NCBI RefSeq assembly: GCF_004345825.1
Contig: NZ_SLXM01000002.1
Coordinates: forward strand, 310,001-374,000
Direction of reading: 5' to 3'
Source of the DNA: Tenacibaculum skagerrakense
Lineage (GTDB): Bacteria > Bacteroidota > Bacteroidia > Flavobacteriales > Flavobacteriaceae
Length of the DNA stretch: 64,000 nt
The position numbers were made by a program, and so were the translations under genes. Within the stretch, counting starts at the first letter, position 1. The number at the start of each line of letters is the position of its first letter. Shown piece by piece: positions 1 through 7,639 of the stretch. Under the pieces are notes generated by a model. That model was not told the DNA's origin and ran no database searches. It saw only the letters and a program-made list of their open reading frames with translations.

Positions 1-180
1 ACCTTTCTAGTAAACATGAATGATTTTGCTGGATACAACAAAGCTTACGGTGAATTTTTTGATAAAGAAACTGGACCGACAAGAACAACTGTTGCAGTTC
101 ATCAATTACCACATCCCGATTTAGTTGTAGAGATTAAGGTTACGGCTTATAAGAAACAAGAATCGAGAAATAAGATTTAA
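1..180 (+). CDS. RidA family protein, C-terminal part (possible 2-aminomuconate deaminase)
   Basis: The first reading frame is open from the window edge to TAA at 178-180 and gives the last 59 residues of a protein. It carries the RidA/YjgF/UK114 signature: a Pro-Thr-Arg-Thr-Thr stretch with the conserved arginine, then [18 protein letters not shown]. RidA proteins deaminate enamines and imines. In 3-hydroxyanthranilate meta-cleavage clusters a RidA-type protein acts as 2-aminomuconate deaminase, and the next genes encode that pathway, so this substrate is a reasonable inference rather than something the fragment shows. The N-terminus lies outside the window. Confidence 0.85.
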   Translation, partial: TFLVNMNDFAGYNKAYGEFFDKETGPTRTTVAVHQLPHPDLVVEIKVTAYKKQESRNKI

Positions 181-236
181 GATAAAAGATAATAATGTCT
201 CGATTCTTTTTTCATCATTCTCACATCTATAATGAA

Positions 237-1676
237 ATGAACATTAAAAACTACATAAACGGCGAATTTGTAAATCCAGTTAAAAATCAATGGATTGATA
301 ATTATAACCCATCTATTGGAGAAGTTTACGGACAAATACCAAATTCAACTGAGGAAGATATTGAACTGGCTTATGAAGCAGCAAATAAAGCTTTCTCCTC
401 TTGGTCTAAAACAACTTTAGATGAAAGAAGTTCAATTTTATCAAAAATAGCACAACTCATTAAAGATAAATTAGATTTCTTAGCTGAAGCTGAGTCAAAA
501 GACAATGGAAAACCACTAAGTTTAGCAAAAGCAGTTGATATACCAAGAGCTTCATCTAATTTTCAGTTTTTTGCTAATGCTATTACTCAATTTGCATCAG
601 AAGCTCATGAAAGTGTGGGCTTAGATGCAGTAAACTTAACCTTACGTCAACCAATCGGTGTTGTAGGTTGTATTTCACCTTGGAATTTACCACTATATCT
701 TTTTACATGGAAAATTGCACCAGCCATAGCTGCTGGAAATTGTGTAGTTGCAAAACCTAGTGAAATTACACCAATGACTTCATACTTACTTGGAGAAATT
801 TGTAATGAAGCGGGTTTACCAAAAGGAGTCCTAAATATTGTGCATGGTTTAGGAAATTCAGCTGGACAAGCTATTGTTGCTCATCCAAAAATTAAGGCAA
901 TTTCATTTACTGGAGGAACTTCCACAGGCGCTCATATTGCTAGAACTGCAGCTCCAATGTTTAAAAAGTTGTCGTTAGAACTAGGAGGGAAAAACCCTAA
1001 TATAATCTTTGCAGATTGTGATTACAATAATATGTTGGAAACTACTGTGAAGTCATCTTTTGCAAATCAAGGACAAATTTGTTTATGTGGAAGTAGGATT
1101 TTCATAGAAGAAACTATTTATGAAAAATTCAAACAAGATTTTATAAAAAAAGTAAGCCAATTAAAAGTTGGCATTCCTTTTGATTCAGAGACAAATATTG
1201 GAGCATTAGTATCTAAACCTCATTTAGAAAAAGTAAAGTCTTATATAGCTATAGCTGAAGAAGAAAAAGGAAAAATTCTATTTGGAGGAAAAGAAGTTAA
1301 AGTCGATAACGCAGAAAATGGGTATTATTTACAGCCAACAATTATTGAAGTGGAGGATAATCAATGTAGATTAAATCAGGAAGAAATATTTGGTCCGATA
1401 GTAACAATTATGCCTTTTAAAACTGAAGAGGAAGCATTAACTTTGGCGAATGATGTTTCATATGGATTATCAGCTACAGTTTGGACTAATAATCTTAAAA
1501 GAACAATGAAGGTGAGTCAACAGCTACAAGCAGGTATTGTATGGATAAATACTTGGTTAATGCGTGATTTAAGAACTCCATTCGGAGGTGTTAAAAATAG
1601 TGGAGTTGGTAGAGAAGGAGGATTTGAAGCGTTAAGATTCTTTACCGAACCCAAAAATATATGTATCAAATATTAA
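237..1676 (+). CDS. aldehyde dehydrogenase, probable 2-aminomuconate 6-semialdehyde dehydrogenase
   Basis: This 479-residue NAD(P)-dependent aldehyde dehydrogenase has the general-base glutamate in LELGGK (E248) and the nucleophilic cysteine in GQIC (C282); the cofactor region SFTGGTSTG lies upstream. The start at 237 (MNIKNYINGEF) was chosen over the in-frame ATG at 195, because family members begin just before the NGEF segment and the extra 14 residues look like translated leader. ALDH enzymes of the hydroxymuconic/aminomuconic semialdehyde subgroup follow ACMS decarboxylase in tryptophan catabolism, and both that decarboxylase and the ring-opening dioxygenase lie downstream. The substrate is inferred from this context; the family call is firm. 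Confidence 0.93.
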   Translation: MNIKNYINGEFVNPVKNQWIDNYNPSIGEVYGQIPNSTEEDIELAYEAANKAFSSWSKTTLDERSSILSKIAQLIKDKLDFLAEAESKDNGKPLSLAKAVDIPRASSNFQFFANAITQFASEAHESVGLDAVNLTLRQPIGVVGCISPWNLPLYLFTWKIAPAIAAGNCVVAKPSEITPMTSYLLGEICNEAGLPKGVLNIVHGLGNSAGQAIVAHPKIKAISFTGGTSTGAHIARTAAPMFKKLSLELGGKNPNIIFADCDYNNMLETTVKSSFANQGQICLCGSRIFIEETIYEKFKQDFIKKVSQLKVGIPFDSETNIGALVSKPHLEKVKSYIAIAEEEKGKILFGGKEVKVDNAENGYYLQPTIIEVEDNQCRLNQEEIFGPIVTIMPFKTEEEALTLANDVSYGLSATVWTNNLKRTMKVSQQLQAGIVWINTWLMRDLRTPFGGVKNSGVGREGGFEALRFFTEPKNICIKY

Positions 1677-1693
1677 TTTTATTAAAGTTTACC

Positions 1694-2206
1694 ATGAAGT
1701 TTAAGTTGTTTTTGGTGTTGTCGATTATTTCTATTGTAAGTTTCGGACAAAAGAATAATATAGATGTATATAAAACTAGTGAGTATTTTATTGAGTTTCC
1801 TAAGAGTTGGGAACTAAAAAAATCAGAGCAGAAAGGTGTTGAGTTTATTTTATTTTCTAGCAAACAAAAAGTAGATCCATTTAGAGAAAATATAAGTCTA
1901 GTTATTCAAGATTTAGAGAAAGATATGACTTTAGAATCTTATATTGAAGTTACTGAATCTCAGTTAAGGAATATGATGAAAGGAACTTCAGTTCAAGAGA
2001 ATGTATACGATAAAATAAATCAGAGGCATACTTTAGTTTATATAGTAAATATTTCAGCTTCATATTTAAAGGTGAAGCAACACTTTTATAAGAGAGGAAA
2101 TAAAATGTATACGTTAACTTTCACTGCGCTGCAAAAATCATATGACGATTACAAAAAGATAGCTGATGGAGTTTTAAATAGTTTTAAATTTATACCTACT
2201 AAGTAA
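1694..2206 (+). CDS. exported protein with PsbP/DcrB-like fold
   Basis: The 170-residue product begins with a signal peptide (MKFKLFLVLSIISIVSFGQ, cut after the SFGQ region) and continues as a single small domain with the pattern of PsbP/DcrB (DUF1795) proteins: a YFIEFPKSWEL opening, a central acidic stretch, and a closing KIADGVLNSFKF helix. The start at 1694 places the signal peptide correctly; a frame-compatible ATG at 1661 lies inside the upstream dehydrogenase gene and adds only a poor leader. Its stop overlaps the next start by one base (TAATG), so it is translationally coupled to the SDR gene. Its role in a tryptophan-degradation operon is unknown. Confidence 0.8.
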   Translation: MKFKLFLVLSIISIVSFGQKNNIDVYKTSEYFIEFPKSWELKKSEQKGVEFILFSSKQKVDPFRENISLVIQDLEKDMTLESYIEVTESQLRNMMKGTSVQENVYDKINQRHTLVYIVNISASYLKVKQHFYKRGNKMYTLTFTALQKSYDDYKKIADGVLNSFKFIPTK

Positions 2207-2982
2207 TGGATTTATACTTATTTAATAAAAATGCACTAGTTTGCGGAAGTACACAAGGAATTGGTAAAGCAGCCGCTATTGGATTAGCAGAAGAAGGTGT
2301 CAATGTAACTTTGGTTGCTCGTAATGAAGAAAAATTGAAGTCAGTTTTAAAAGAGCTTCCAAACAGCAATCAAAAGCATTCTTATATTGTTGCTGATTTT
2401 TCCAACCCAGAAGAGTTGCAACAAAAAATTAAAGCTTCAGCTAATAATTTTCATATTCTTATAAATAATACTGGCGGACCAGCTGGTGGACCAGTTTTTA
2501 ACGCTCAATTAAGTGAGTTTGAGAAGGCTTTTACCATGCACTTAAAGTGTAATCATATATTGGTTCAGTCAGTAGTTCCTTTTATGAAAGAAGTTGGTTA
2601 TGGTAGAATTATTAATGTGATTTCCACTTCTGTAAAACAACCTTTAGACGGATTAGGTGTTTCTAATACAATTAGAGGTGCTGTTGCGAATTGGTCAAAA
2701 ACCATGGCAAATGAATTAGGTCAATTTGGAATTACAGTTAATAATGTATTACCAGGTGCTACTGCTACCGAAAGATTAAATGAAATTATAAACAATAAAG
2801 CAGCTAAAACAGGGAAATCGGTTGAAGATGTTACAGAAACAATTAAAAATGCAGCACCAGCCAAACGTTTTGCTCAGCCTAAAGAGGTGGCAAATGCAGT
2901 TGTGTTTTTAGCTAGTGAAAGAGCAAGTTTTATCAATGGAATTAATGTTCCTGTTGATGGGGGTAGAACTAAATCTTTATAG
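2206..2982 (+). CDS. SDR family oxidoreductase lacking the catalytic Tyr/Lys
   Basis: The 258-residue protein has the Rossmann nucleotide motif VCGSTQGIGKA near the N-terminus, the INNTGG segment, an active-site serine in NVISTS, and a C-terminal INGINVPVDGG typical of FabG-like enzymes. Where classical SDRs have YxxxK, this protein reads SNTIR by alignment, so both Tyr and Lys are replaced (Ser and Arg). That pattern fits the atypical BKR-like SDR subgroup with an imperfect catalytic tetrad. The start overlaps the preceding stop by one base. Its position between the semialdehyde dehydrogenase and the dioxygenase suggests a part in kynurenine catabolism, but no reaction is assigned. Confidence 0.88.
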   Translation: MDLYLFNKNALVCGSTQGIGKAAAIGLAEEGVNVTLVARNEEKLKSVLKELPNSNQKHSYIVADFSNPEELQQKIKASANNFHILINNTGGPAGGPVFNAQLSEFEKAFTMHLKCNHILVQSVVPFMKEVGYGRIINVISTSVKQPLDGLGVSNTIRGAVANWSKTMANELGQFGITVNNVLPGATATERLNEIINNKAAKTGKSVEDVTETIKNAAPAKRFAQPKEVANAVVFLASERASFINGINVPVDGGRTKSL

Positions 2983-2990
2983 TTATAGTT

Positions 2991-3482
2991 TTATTGGTTG
3001 TTTATTGACACTATAATCATTTTTCTGATTGCTTTCATTTCTTTTTCTGATTTAATTGAGCTAAGGTCTATTGTAATTTTTTTATGACTATTGGTTTTAA
3101 GAATTACGTTATCTTCTGATGCGTACGCTTTATCAATTTCGTTAGTATTGATTTTTTGAGTAGTTTCAGATTCTTTTGTTCTAAATGTTAACTCATTTTT
3201 ATTGAGCTTGATAAAAAGCCCTTTTCTTTGGTTTTTAAATCTCTGGGAACGAATTAGTAAGAAAATACCAACTAAAATCCCTAAAGGTTTGTCCCAATCT
3301 CCAGGGAAACTAGTTATAAAATCATTAGTTTTTAAATAATTTAATAATTGATAGCTAAAAGAAATCACTAAGAATATACCGGTTGATATAAAAAGAATTG
3401 TAGAACTGTTTCTTCCTTTTTTAATAGTGTAATTCATTGGTTTTTGTAAATTCATAAAGAGTTCGGGTTGTAATTTAATCAT
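2991..3482 (-). CDS. small membrane protein, unknown function
   Basis: The 163-residue product has two predicted membrane segments (about residues 28-50 and 68-80 of the longest start) followed by a soluble domain of short strands and a C-terminal helix (SEKEMKAIRKMIIVSINNQ), an arrangement like bacterial PH/YcxB-type proteins. It runs against the kynurenine genes, ending 8 bp after the SDR stop and starting 90 bp before the dioxygenase. Other in-frame ATG codons sit at residues 10 and 16, and the second gives a more compact leader. I do not recognise a named family. Confidence 0.7.
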   Translation of the reverse strand: MIKLQPELFMNLQKPMNYTIKKGRNSSTILFISTGIFLVISFSYQLLNYLKTNDFITSFPGDWDKPLGILVGIFLLIRSQRFKNQRKGLFIKLNKNELTFRTKESETTQKINTNEIDKAYASEDNVILKTNSHKKITIDLSSIKSEKEMKAIRKMIIVSINNQ

Positions 3483-3572
3483 TAAAGGGTAATTTTTTCA
3501 AATTAAATTAAGCTTGATTTGATATGTATCTTTACACTTTTACTTAAATTTATAACGCATTAAAACTAGCAT

Positions 3573-4100
3573 ATGAATTTAGTACAGCCTCTTAATTTTA
3601 AAAAGTGGATAGATGAACACCGTCATCTTTTAAAACCACCAGTAGGAAATAAACAAGTTTGGGACAATGGAGAATATATAGTTATGGTTGTTGGAGGCCC
3701 AAATAATAGAAAAGATTATCATTATAATGAAACACCAGAATTTTTCTATCAGTTAGAAGGAGATATGGTGCTTAAAATTATTGATGATAAGGGAGAGATG
3801 ATTGATGTTGAAATTAATGAAGGTGATATTTATTTATTACCAGCCAAAGTACCTCATTCTCCTCAACGAAAAGAAAATACAGTTGGTTTAGTTATCGAAT
3901 ATCCTCGTTCAGAAGGAATGTTAGATGCTTTAGAGTGGTATTGCGAAAATTGTGGAACTCCATTATATAGAGAAGAGTTTGCATTAGATAATATTGAAAC
4001 TGATATGCCGAAAATTTTTGATAAGTACTATTCAGATAAAGATAAGTGTACTTGTATGAATTGTGGTACTGTAATGCAACCGCCGAATAAAATTAAGTAA
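3573..4100 (+). CDS. nbaC: 3-hydroxyanthranilate 3,4-dioxygenase
   Basis: This 175-residue cupin opens the aromatic ring of 3-hydroxyanthranilate to give 2-amino-3-carboxymuconate semialdehyde. The residues expected from the well-studied bacterial enzyme are visible: Fe(II) ligands H50, E56 and H95, substrate arginines R46 and R99, and E109. A C-terminal rubredoxin-like site has two CxxC pairs (C124/C127 and C161/C164), as in bacterial but not animal homologues. The length is normal for the bacterial family. It is followed 43 bp later by the gene for the next enzyme of the pathway. Confidence 0.97.
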   Translation: MNLVQPLNFKKWIDEHRHLLKPPVGNKQVWDNGEYIVMVVGGPNNRKDYHYNETPEFFYQLEGDMVLKIIDDKGEMIDVEINEGDIYLLPAKVPHSPQRKENTVGLVIEYPRSEGMLDALEWYCENCGTPLYREEFALDNIETDMPKIFDKYYSDKDKCTCMNCGTVMQPPNKIK

Positions 4101-4143
4101 GCAATACTTTGAAAAACTATAAACTTTAAAAACATATCAAACT

Positions 4144-5229
4144 TTGACGAAAAGAAAACTTAGAATTAACGGTCATTCTCATTTACTTCCTTATCCTGAG
4201 CAAATCCCACAGTTTATGAAAGACAAAGGGATTTTTTGGGTTGATAAAGATAAAAAGTTTATGCTCCAAAAAAATTGGAGTAGACCCGTTACTGATTCCA
4301 GTTTTTTTCTGAATGAAAAGTTGGAATGGATGGATCATTTCAATATTGATCATGCTGTAGTACTTAATTTATCACAGTTGTATGGTAACGGTCTTCGTTT
4401 GGAGGAAATGAAACAAGCTTTGCGTTTTCAAAACGATTTTAATGCTCGGGTACAACAAGATCATCCTAATAAATTTACGTGTGGTTTTGTAGTACATCCA
4501 GGTTTTGTTAGAGGAGCTTGTTGGGAAATTGAACGTTGTGTGGAGCAATTAGGAATGAATTTGTTATGCTTACCAACACACTATATGGATACTATCGGTA
4601 CTTGGCGTTGTATTTTTGATGAAGAAAATGAGCCAATTTTTGAGTTGGCTAATAAATATAATTTAGCAGTTGAGGTTCATCCTTATGATGGAGAAAAGTT
4701 TATTAAACTAGAAAACACAAGTTGGCGATTTCATTTAATTTGGATGCTAGCACAGTGTGCAGATGCCTACCATTTTTTAACACTAAATGGTTACTATGAT
4801 AAATATCCAAATATGCGTGTATGTTTTGCGCATGGAGGACAATTAGCTCAAATGAATTTAGGTAGAAGAATTCAAGGATTTGATGGGAGGCCAGATTTAT
4901 TTGAAGGTAAAATTCATCCAAGGAAAGCAGTAGGTAATAAGAATATCTTTTTTGACACATTGGTACATGATACTGGCTCTTTAGAATTACTGATAAAAAA
5001 CCAAGGAACCAATCAAATTTTAATAGGTTTAGACGACCCTTATCCTTTAGGAGAAATGGAAAGTGACAAACAGTCTTCTTATCCTGGGAAAATTTTAGAT
5101 TTAGCCATTACCAGAAATATTATAACTGAAGAACAAAGAAATGAAATGTGGGAAGATAATGTATTGAGATGGTTGTTTGGAGATGATGAAGAAAAAAAGA
5201 AAAATTTAGTAAATAAGATTTTAAGTTAA
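4144..5229 (+). CDS. nbaD: 2-amino-3-carboxymuconate-6-semialdehyde decarboxylase (ACMSD)
   Basis: The 361-residue amidohydrolase-superfamily protein decarboxylates ACMS, steering tryptophan carbon away from quinolinate. Metal ligands are apparent as H11 and H13 (GHSHLLPYP), H179 (EVHPYD) and an aspartate in GLDDPYP (D297), with the catalytic histidine H230 in CFAHGG. The only start that keeps the N-terminal HxH metal site is TTG at 4144; the first in-frame ATG would remove it. It follows the dioxygenase gene and is closed by a strong terminator, so it is probably the last gene of the operon. Confidence 0.95.
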   Translation: MTKRKLRINGHSHLLPYPEQIPQFMKDKGIFWVDKDKKFMLQKNWSRPVTDSSFFLNEKLEWMDHFNIDHAVVLNLSQLYGNGLRLEEMKQALRFQNDFNARVQQDHPNKFTCGFVVHPGFVRGACWEIERCVEQLGMNLLCLPTHYMDTIGTWRCIFDEENEPIFELANKYNLAVEVHPYDGEKFIKLENTSWRFHLIWMLAQCADAYHFLTLNGYYDKYPNMRVCFAHGGQLAQMNLGRRIQGFDGRPDLFEGKIHPRKAVGNKNIFFDTLVHDTGSLELLIKNQGTNQILIGLDDPYPLGEMESDKQSSYPGKILDLAITRNIITEEQRNEMWEDNVLRWLFGDDEEKKKNLVNKILS

Positions 5230-5236
5230 TTGCATA

Positions 5237-5267
5237 AAAAAGCCTCAGAAATTCTCTGAGGCTTTTT
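5237..5267 (+). terminator. intrinsic terminator after the ACMSD gene
   Basis: A perfect 9-bp stem (AGCCTCAGA / TCTGAGGCT) with a 5-base loop is flanked by A and T runs, giving a rho-independent terminator just after the decarboxylase stop. The A-run on the other side means it could also work from the opposite direction. Confidence 0.85.
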
Positions 5268-5285
5268 AATTATTGGTCTCAATTT

Positions 5286-5315
5286 AGGGTTCAAAACCCT
5301 GCAATTTTATTGCAG
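5286..5315 (+). repeat. left-end double hairpin of the IS200 element
   Basis: Two overlapping perfect hairpins are present: AGGGTT-CAA-AACCCT (5286-5300) and CTGCAA-TTTTA-TTGCAG (5299-5315), sharing the bases at 5299-5300, so only one can form at a time. These are candidates for the left-end structure recognised by the transposase. Confidence 0.65.
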
Positions 5316-5352
5316 CACTTTCAGTTATATGAAAAATTAATACCTTTCAGAT

Positions 5353-5787
5353 ATGGAAAGATCACTACGTAAAGGCTCTCATACGGTAAGTAGGTTAACC
5401 TGTCATATAGTTTGGGTTACAAAATATCGTTATCAGATATTGAAAGGAGATATTCAGGTTCGTTGTCGAGAACTTCTGATGCAAATTTGCGATGCAGAGA
5501 ACGTATCGATTTTAAAAGGAGTAGTTAGTTCAGATCATATCCATATGCATATAGAATATGCCCCTAAACAAAGTGTAAGCTATTTAGTAAAGCAACTTAA
5601 GGGAAGAAGTTCTCGTAAACTTCAACAAGAATTTAGAAAATTAAGTGATCTTTACTGGGGGAAACATTTTTGGGGAGTTGGCTATGGTGTTTGGAGTACA
5701 GGTAATATCACAGATGAAATGGTTAATGAGTATTTAGAACATCATAGGAAACCGAACTCGGATAATTCTAATTTTATATTAGAATGA
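5353..5787 (+). CDS. tnpA: IS200/IS605 family transposase TnpA (Y1 HUH)
   Basis: The 144-residue protein is a full-length single-domain Y1 transposase. It has the N-terminal CHIVWVTKYRY strand, the HUH metal motif in SSDHIHMHIEYAP (near residues 60-67) and the catalytic tyrosine region in NEYLEHHRK near the C-terminus. It would cut and rejoin single-stranded DNA at element ends. The frame is intact, so the copy could be active. The start codon lies in the loop of a small perfect hairpin (CTTTC / GAAAG, 5344-5360), which may limit translation as described for other IS200 elements. Confidence 0.93.
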   Translation: MERSLRKGSHTVSRLTCHIVWVTKYRYQILKGDIQVRCRELLMQICDAENVSILKGVVSSDHIHMHIEYAPKQSVSYLVKQLKGRSSRKLQQEFRKLSDLYWGKHFWGVGYGVWSTGNITDEMVNEYLEHHRKPNSDNSNFILE

Positions 5788-5791
5788 AAAA

Positions 5792-5842
5792 GGGGACTTT
5801 TAGTCCCCAGTATAATAAAACCTCTGTACTTTCAGTACAGAG
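5792..5842 (+). repeat. right-end tandem hairpins of the IS200 element
   Basis: Two perfect hairpins follow the transposase stop: GGGGACT-TTT-AGTCCCC (5792-5808) and CTCTGTACT-TTC-AGTACAGAG (5822-5842, 9-bp stem). The second is the more likely transposase-binding right-end hairpin. The first also resembles a terminator stem but lacks a strong T-run. Confidence 0.65.
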
Positions 5843-5861
5843 TGATTTAGTTATAGAGTTC

Positions 5862-6497
5862 TTATTTAAAAGTAGAACTAGCGTTAATAGCAACTTCGCT
5901 CCATGTTTTAGAAACTCCGTCCTCACCTTGGTGTAAATCTTTACAAACTATATTTAAAGAATCTATGGCACTTTGAGCATTCCATTTAGCAATATCCATA
6001 GTTGTATTCATATTAAATGTTTTCCCTTCAATTGAATATTTGAATGGTAGTTTTTGAGTCATATTGTTCATTGTAAAGTCAGCAACTCCTGTACTATCAG
6101 AATCAATACTAAGTTTACCTGTTAATGAAACTGTGTTTTCCATAACTCCAAAGAAAAACTTTCTAATTTTAAGGTTTCTACCATTATCTTTAGTTTCTAA
6201 CCCGCTAATTGGAATGTTAAATTCGACTCCATTAATCGCTTCTTTTACAGAATTTCCGTCTCCGCCATTCGTAATTTCTATTTTTTCAAAAGTACCATTT
6301 ACAGGCACTTTATCTGTAGTTTTATATGCTGTAAAACCAATTGTTGTTTCTGCGTTTTTTAATGAATAAGGAGCAGCTTTTTCTGTAGAAGTTGTTTCAG
6401 TTTCTTCCTTAGATGTTTCTTTTTTTGCTTCTGACTTGCAAGAAGTAAGTAAGCTACTAAATATCAAAGCAAATAAAATTGTTGAAAATTTGTTCAT
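5862..6497 (-). CDS. YceI family lipoprotein
   Basis: The 211-residue protein starts with a lipoprotein signal peptide ending in the lipobox LTSC (lipidated Cys20), followed by a Lys/Glu/Thr-rich linker and a YceI lipocalin-like domain (AETTIGFTAYKTTDKVPVNGTF onward). YceI domains bind isoprenoid-like lipids in a beta-barrel pocket, but the ligand here cannot be told. It is a single gene converging on the IS element, whose right end lies only about 20 bp from its stop. Confidence 0.9.
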   Translation of the reverse strand: MNKFSTILFALIFSSLLTSCKSEAKKETSKEETETTSTEKAAPYSLKNAETTIGFTAYKTTDKVPVNGTFEKIEITNGGDGNSVKEAINGVEFNIPISGLETKDNGRNLKIRKFFFGVMENTVSLTGKLSIDSDSTGVADFTMNNMTQKLPFKYSIEGKTFNMNTTMDIAKWNAQSAIDSLNIVCKDLHQGEDGVSKTWSEVAINASSTFK

Positions 6498-6576
6498 CGT
6501 AATTATTGATTTTTAAGATTGATAAGAAATTTACTATTATTTATAATAAGATAAATACATTTTTAATTGTTTAATC

Positions 6577-6837
6577 TTATTTTAAAATTGAGTTAACTAA
6601 TTCAATATAGCTTCTTTTTGCCTCTTCTTCATTCATTCCTTTTAATTGAGCCCAGGCATTAAATTTGAAGGCGTTTTTTAAATCATCTTCATTCGCATTA
6701 AACGAAAAGTTGTCACCTCTTGTAGCTTGTTTATAATAGGCATACAATCGCAATAAAACATCTGGTGCAAGTTGTTGTTTTGTAGTAGATGCTTTTCGAA
6801 ATGCTTCATTAAATAGTTCGTCCAAATTAGAAATCAT
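6577..6837 (-). CDS. acyl-CoA-binding protein
   Basis: The 86-residue protein is a complete acyl-CoA-binding protein: a four-helix bundle with the diagnostic LRLYAYYKQATRGD segment, followed by KFNAWAQLKGMNEEEAKRSYIELV. It binds medium and long acyl-CoA esters in the cytoplasm. It follows cdsA with two bases between the genes and so is probably the last gene of the ftsH-LUD-cdsA operon, which makes sense next to a phospholipid-synthesis enzyme. Confidence 0.93.
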   Translation of the reverse strand: MISNLDELFNEAFRKASTTKQQLAPDVLLRLYAYYKQATRGDNFSFNANEDDLKNAFKFNAWAQLKGMNEEEAKRSYIELVNSILK

Positions 6838-6839
6838 GC

Positions 6840-7637
6840 CTACATCAAATAATGTATGTACAAATATACAAAGGGTGCAAGGAAAAACAAGCTATCTAAT
6901 CGATCTAATAATCCACCATGACCAGGCATAATAGTTCCACTATCTTTAATATTTGCCTGACGTTTAAATTTACTTTCTACTAAATCACCAAAAGTTCCTA
7001 GTACAGATGTTAAAACCGCTATTATAAGCCAAGAAACAGTAGTCAGTATTTCTGAATACCTACCAATTAAAAACCCCGCAAAAACAGCAAATAAAAAACC
7101 ACCAATAAAACCTTCAATTGTTTTTTTAGGAGAAATTCTTTCAAATAATTTAGTTTTTCCAAAATTTTTTCCAACAAGGTATGCAAAGCTATCATTAGTC
7201 CAAATGATAATAATGATATAAATTATAAGCTGCGGTTCATATTGGTTGTTTAAAAATGGTAAAAAAGCAAGAAAGAAAAAAGGAAGTACCAGATAACTTA
7301 CAGTGGTAAATGCTTTTAAGATATAAGTCTGTTTGTTAAAATTCTTTCGATACAAATCTATTATAAGATAAACTGAATGAAGTAAACAGAATATAAGGAG
7401 GTAAATAATTTTATTAATATCTAAAATATTCAAATAATTGAGAGATATTAAAGCCACCAATGAAATAATCGACAATAAAACATTATTAAGTTTAATAATC
7501 TTAGAAAACTCCCATAAGCATACACTGCCGAAAAAAGTAATTAAACCAATATAGGTATTTGGTGAATAAACAATTGCAAAAATAAAGATAGCGGCATAAA
7601 CAATTGCTGATAAAACTCTAGTAGAAAAATTGTTCAT
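6840..7637 (-). CDS. cdsA: phosphatidate cytidylyltransferase
   Basis: The 265-residue multi-pass membrane enzyme makes CDP-diacylglycerol from phosphatidate and CTP. Its C-terminal family signature is intact, SxVKRxxxxKDxxxxxPGHGGxxDRxD-like: SKFKRQANIKDSGTIMPGHG followed by GLLDRLDSL, and the SPKKTIEGFIGG motif lies before it. About seven hydrophobic segments are visible. It sits 2 bp after the LUD gene and 2 bp before the acyl-CoA-binding gene, a tight operon. Confidence 0.95.
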   Translation of the reverse strand: MNNFSTRVLSAIVYAAIFIFAIVYSPNTYIGLITFFGSVCLWEFSKIIKLNNVLLSIISLVALISLNYLNILDINKIIYLLIFCLLHSVYLIIDLYRKNFNKQTYILKAFTTVSYLVLPFFFLAFLPFLNNQYEPQLIIYIIIIIWTNDSFAYLVGKNFGKTKLFERISPKKTIEGFIGGFLFAVFAGFLIGRYSEILTTVSWLIIAVLTSVLGTFGDLVESKFKRQANIKDSGTIMPGHGGLLDRLDSLFFLAPFVYLYIHYLM

Positions 7638-7639
7638 GT

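Larger units (their letters stand above)
5286..5842 (+). mobile_element. IS200-type insertion sequence (IS200/IS605 family)
   Basis: A single tnpA gene is bounded on both sides by clusters of small perfect hairpins, as expected for IS200/IS605 elements, which lack terminal inverted repeats and use subterminal hairpins recognised by a Y1 transposase. No tnpB follows. The element sits between the ACMSD terminator and the converging yceI gene, a safe intergenic site. The limits given are the outermost hairpins; the exact cleavage sites may lie up to about 20 bp further out and cannot be fixed without an empty site to compare. Confidence 0.75.

Noticed and set aside
1661..1693. Upstream extension of the exported protein into the ALDH gene
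   Set aside because: It adds non-signal-like residues before a clear signal peptide that starts at 1694.
5792..5808. GGGGACT/AGTCCCC hairpin as a tnpA terminator
   Set aside because: There is no T-run after the stem; it fits better as part of the IS right end.
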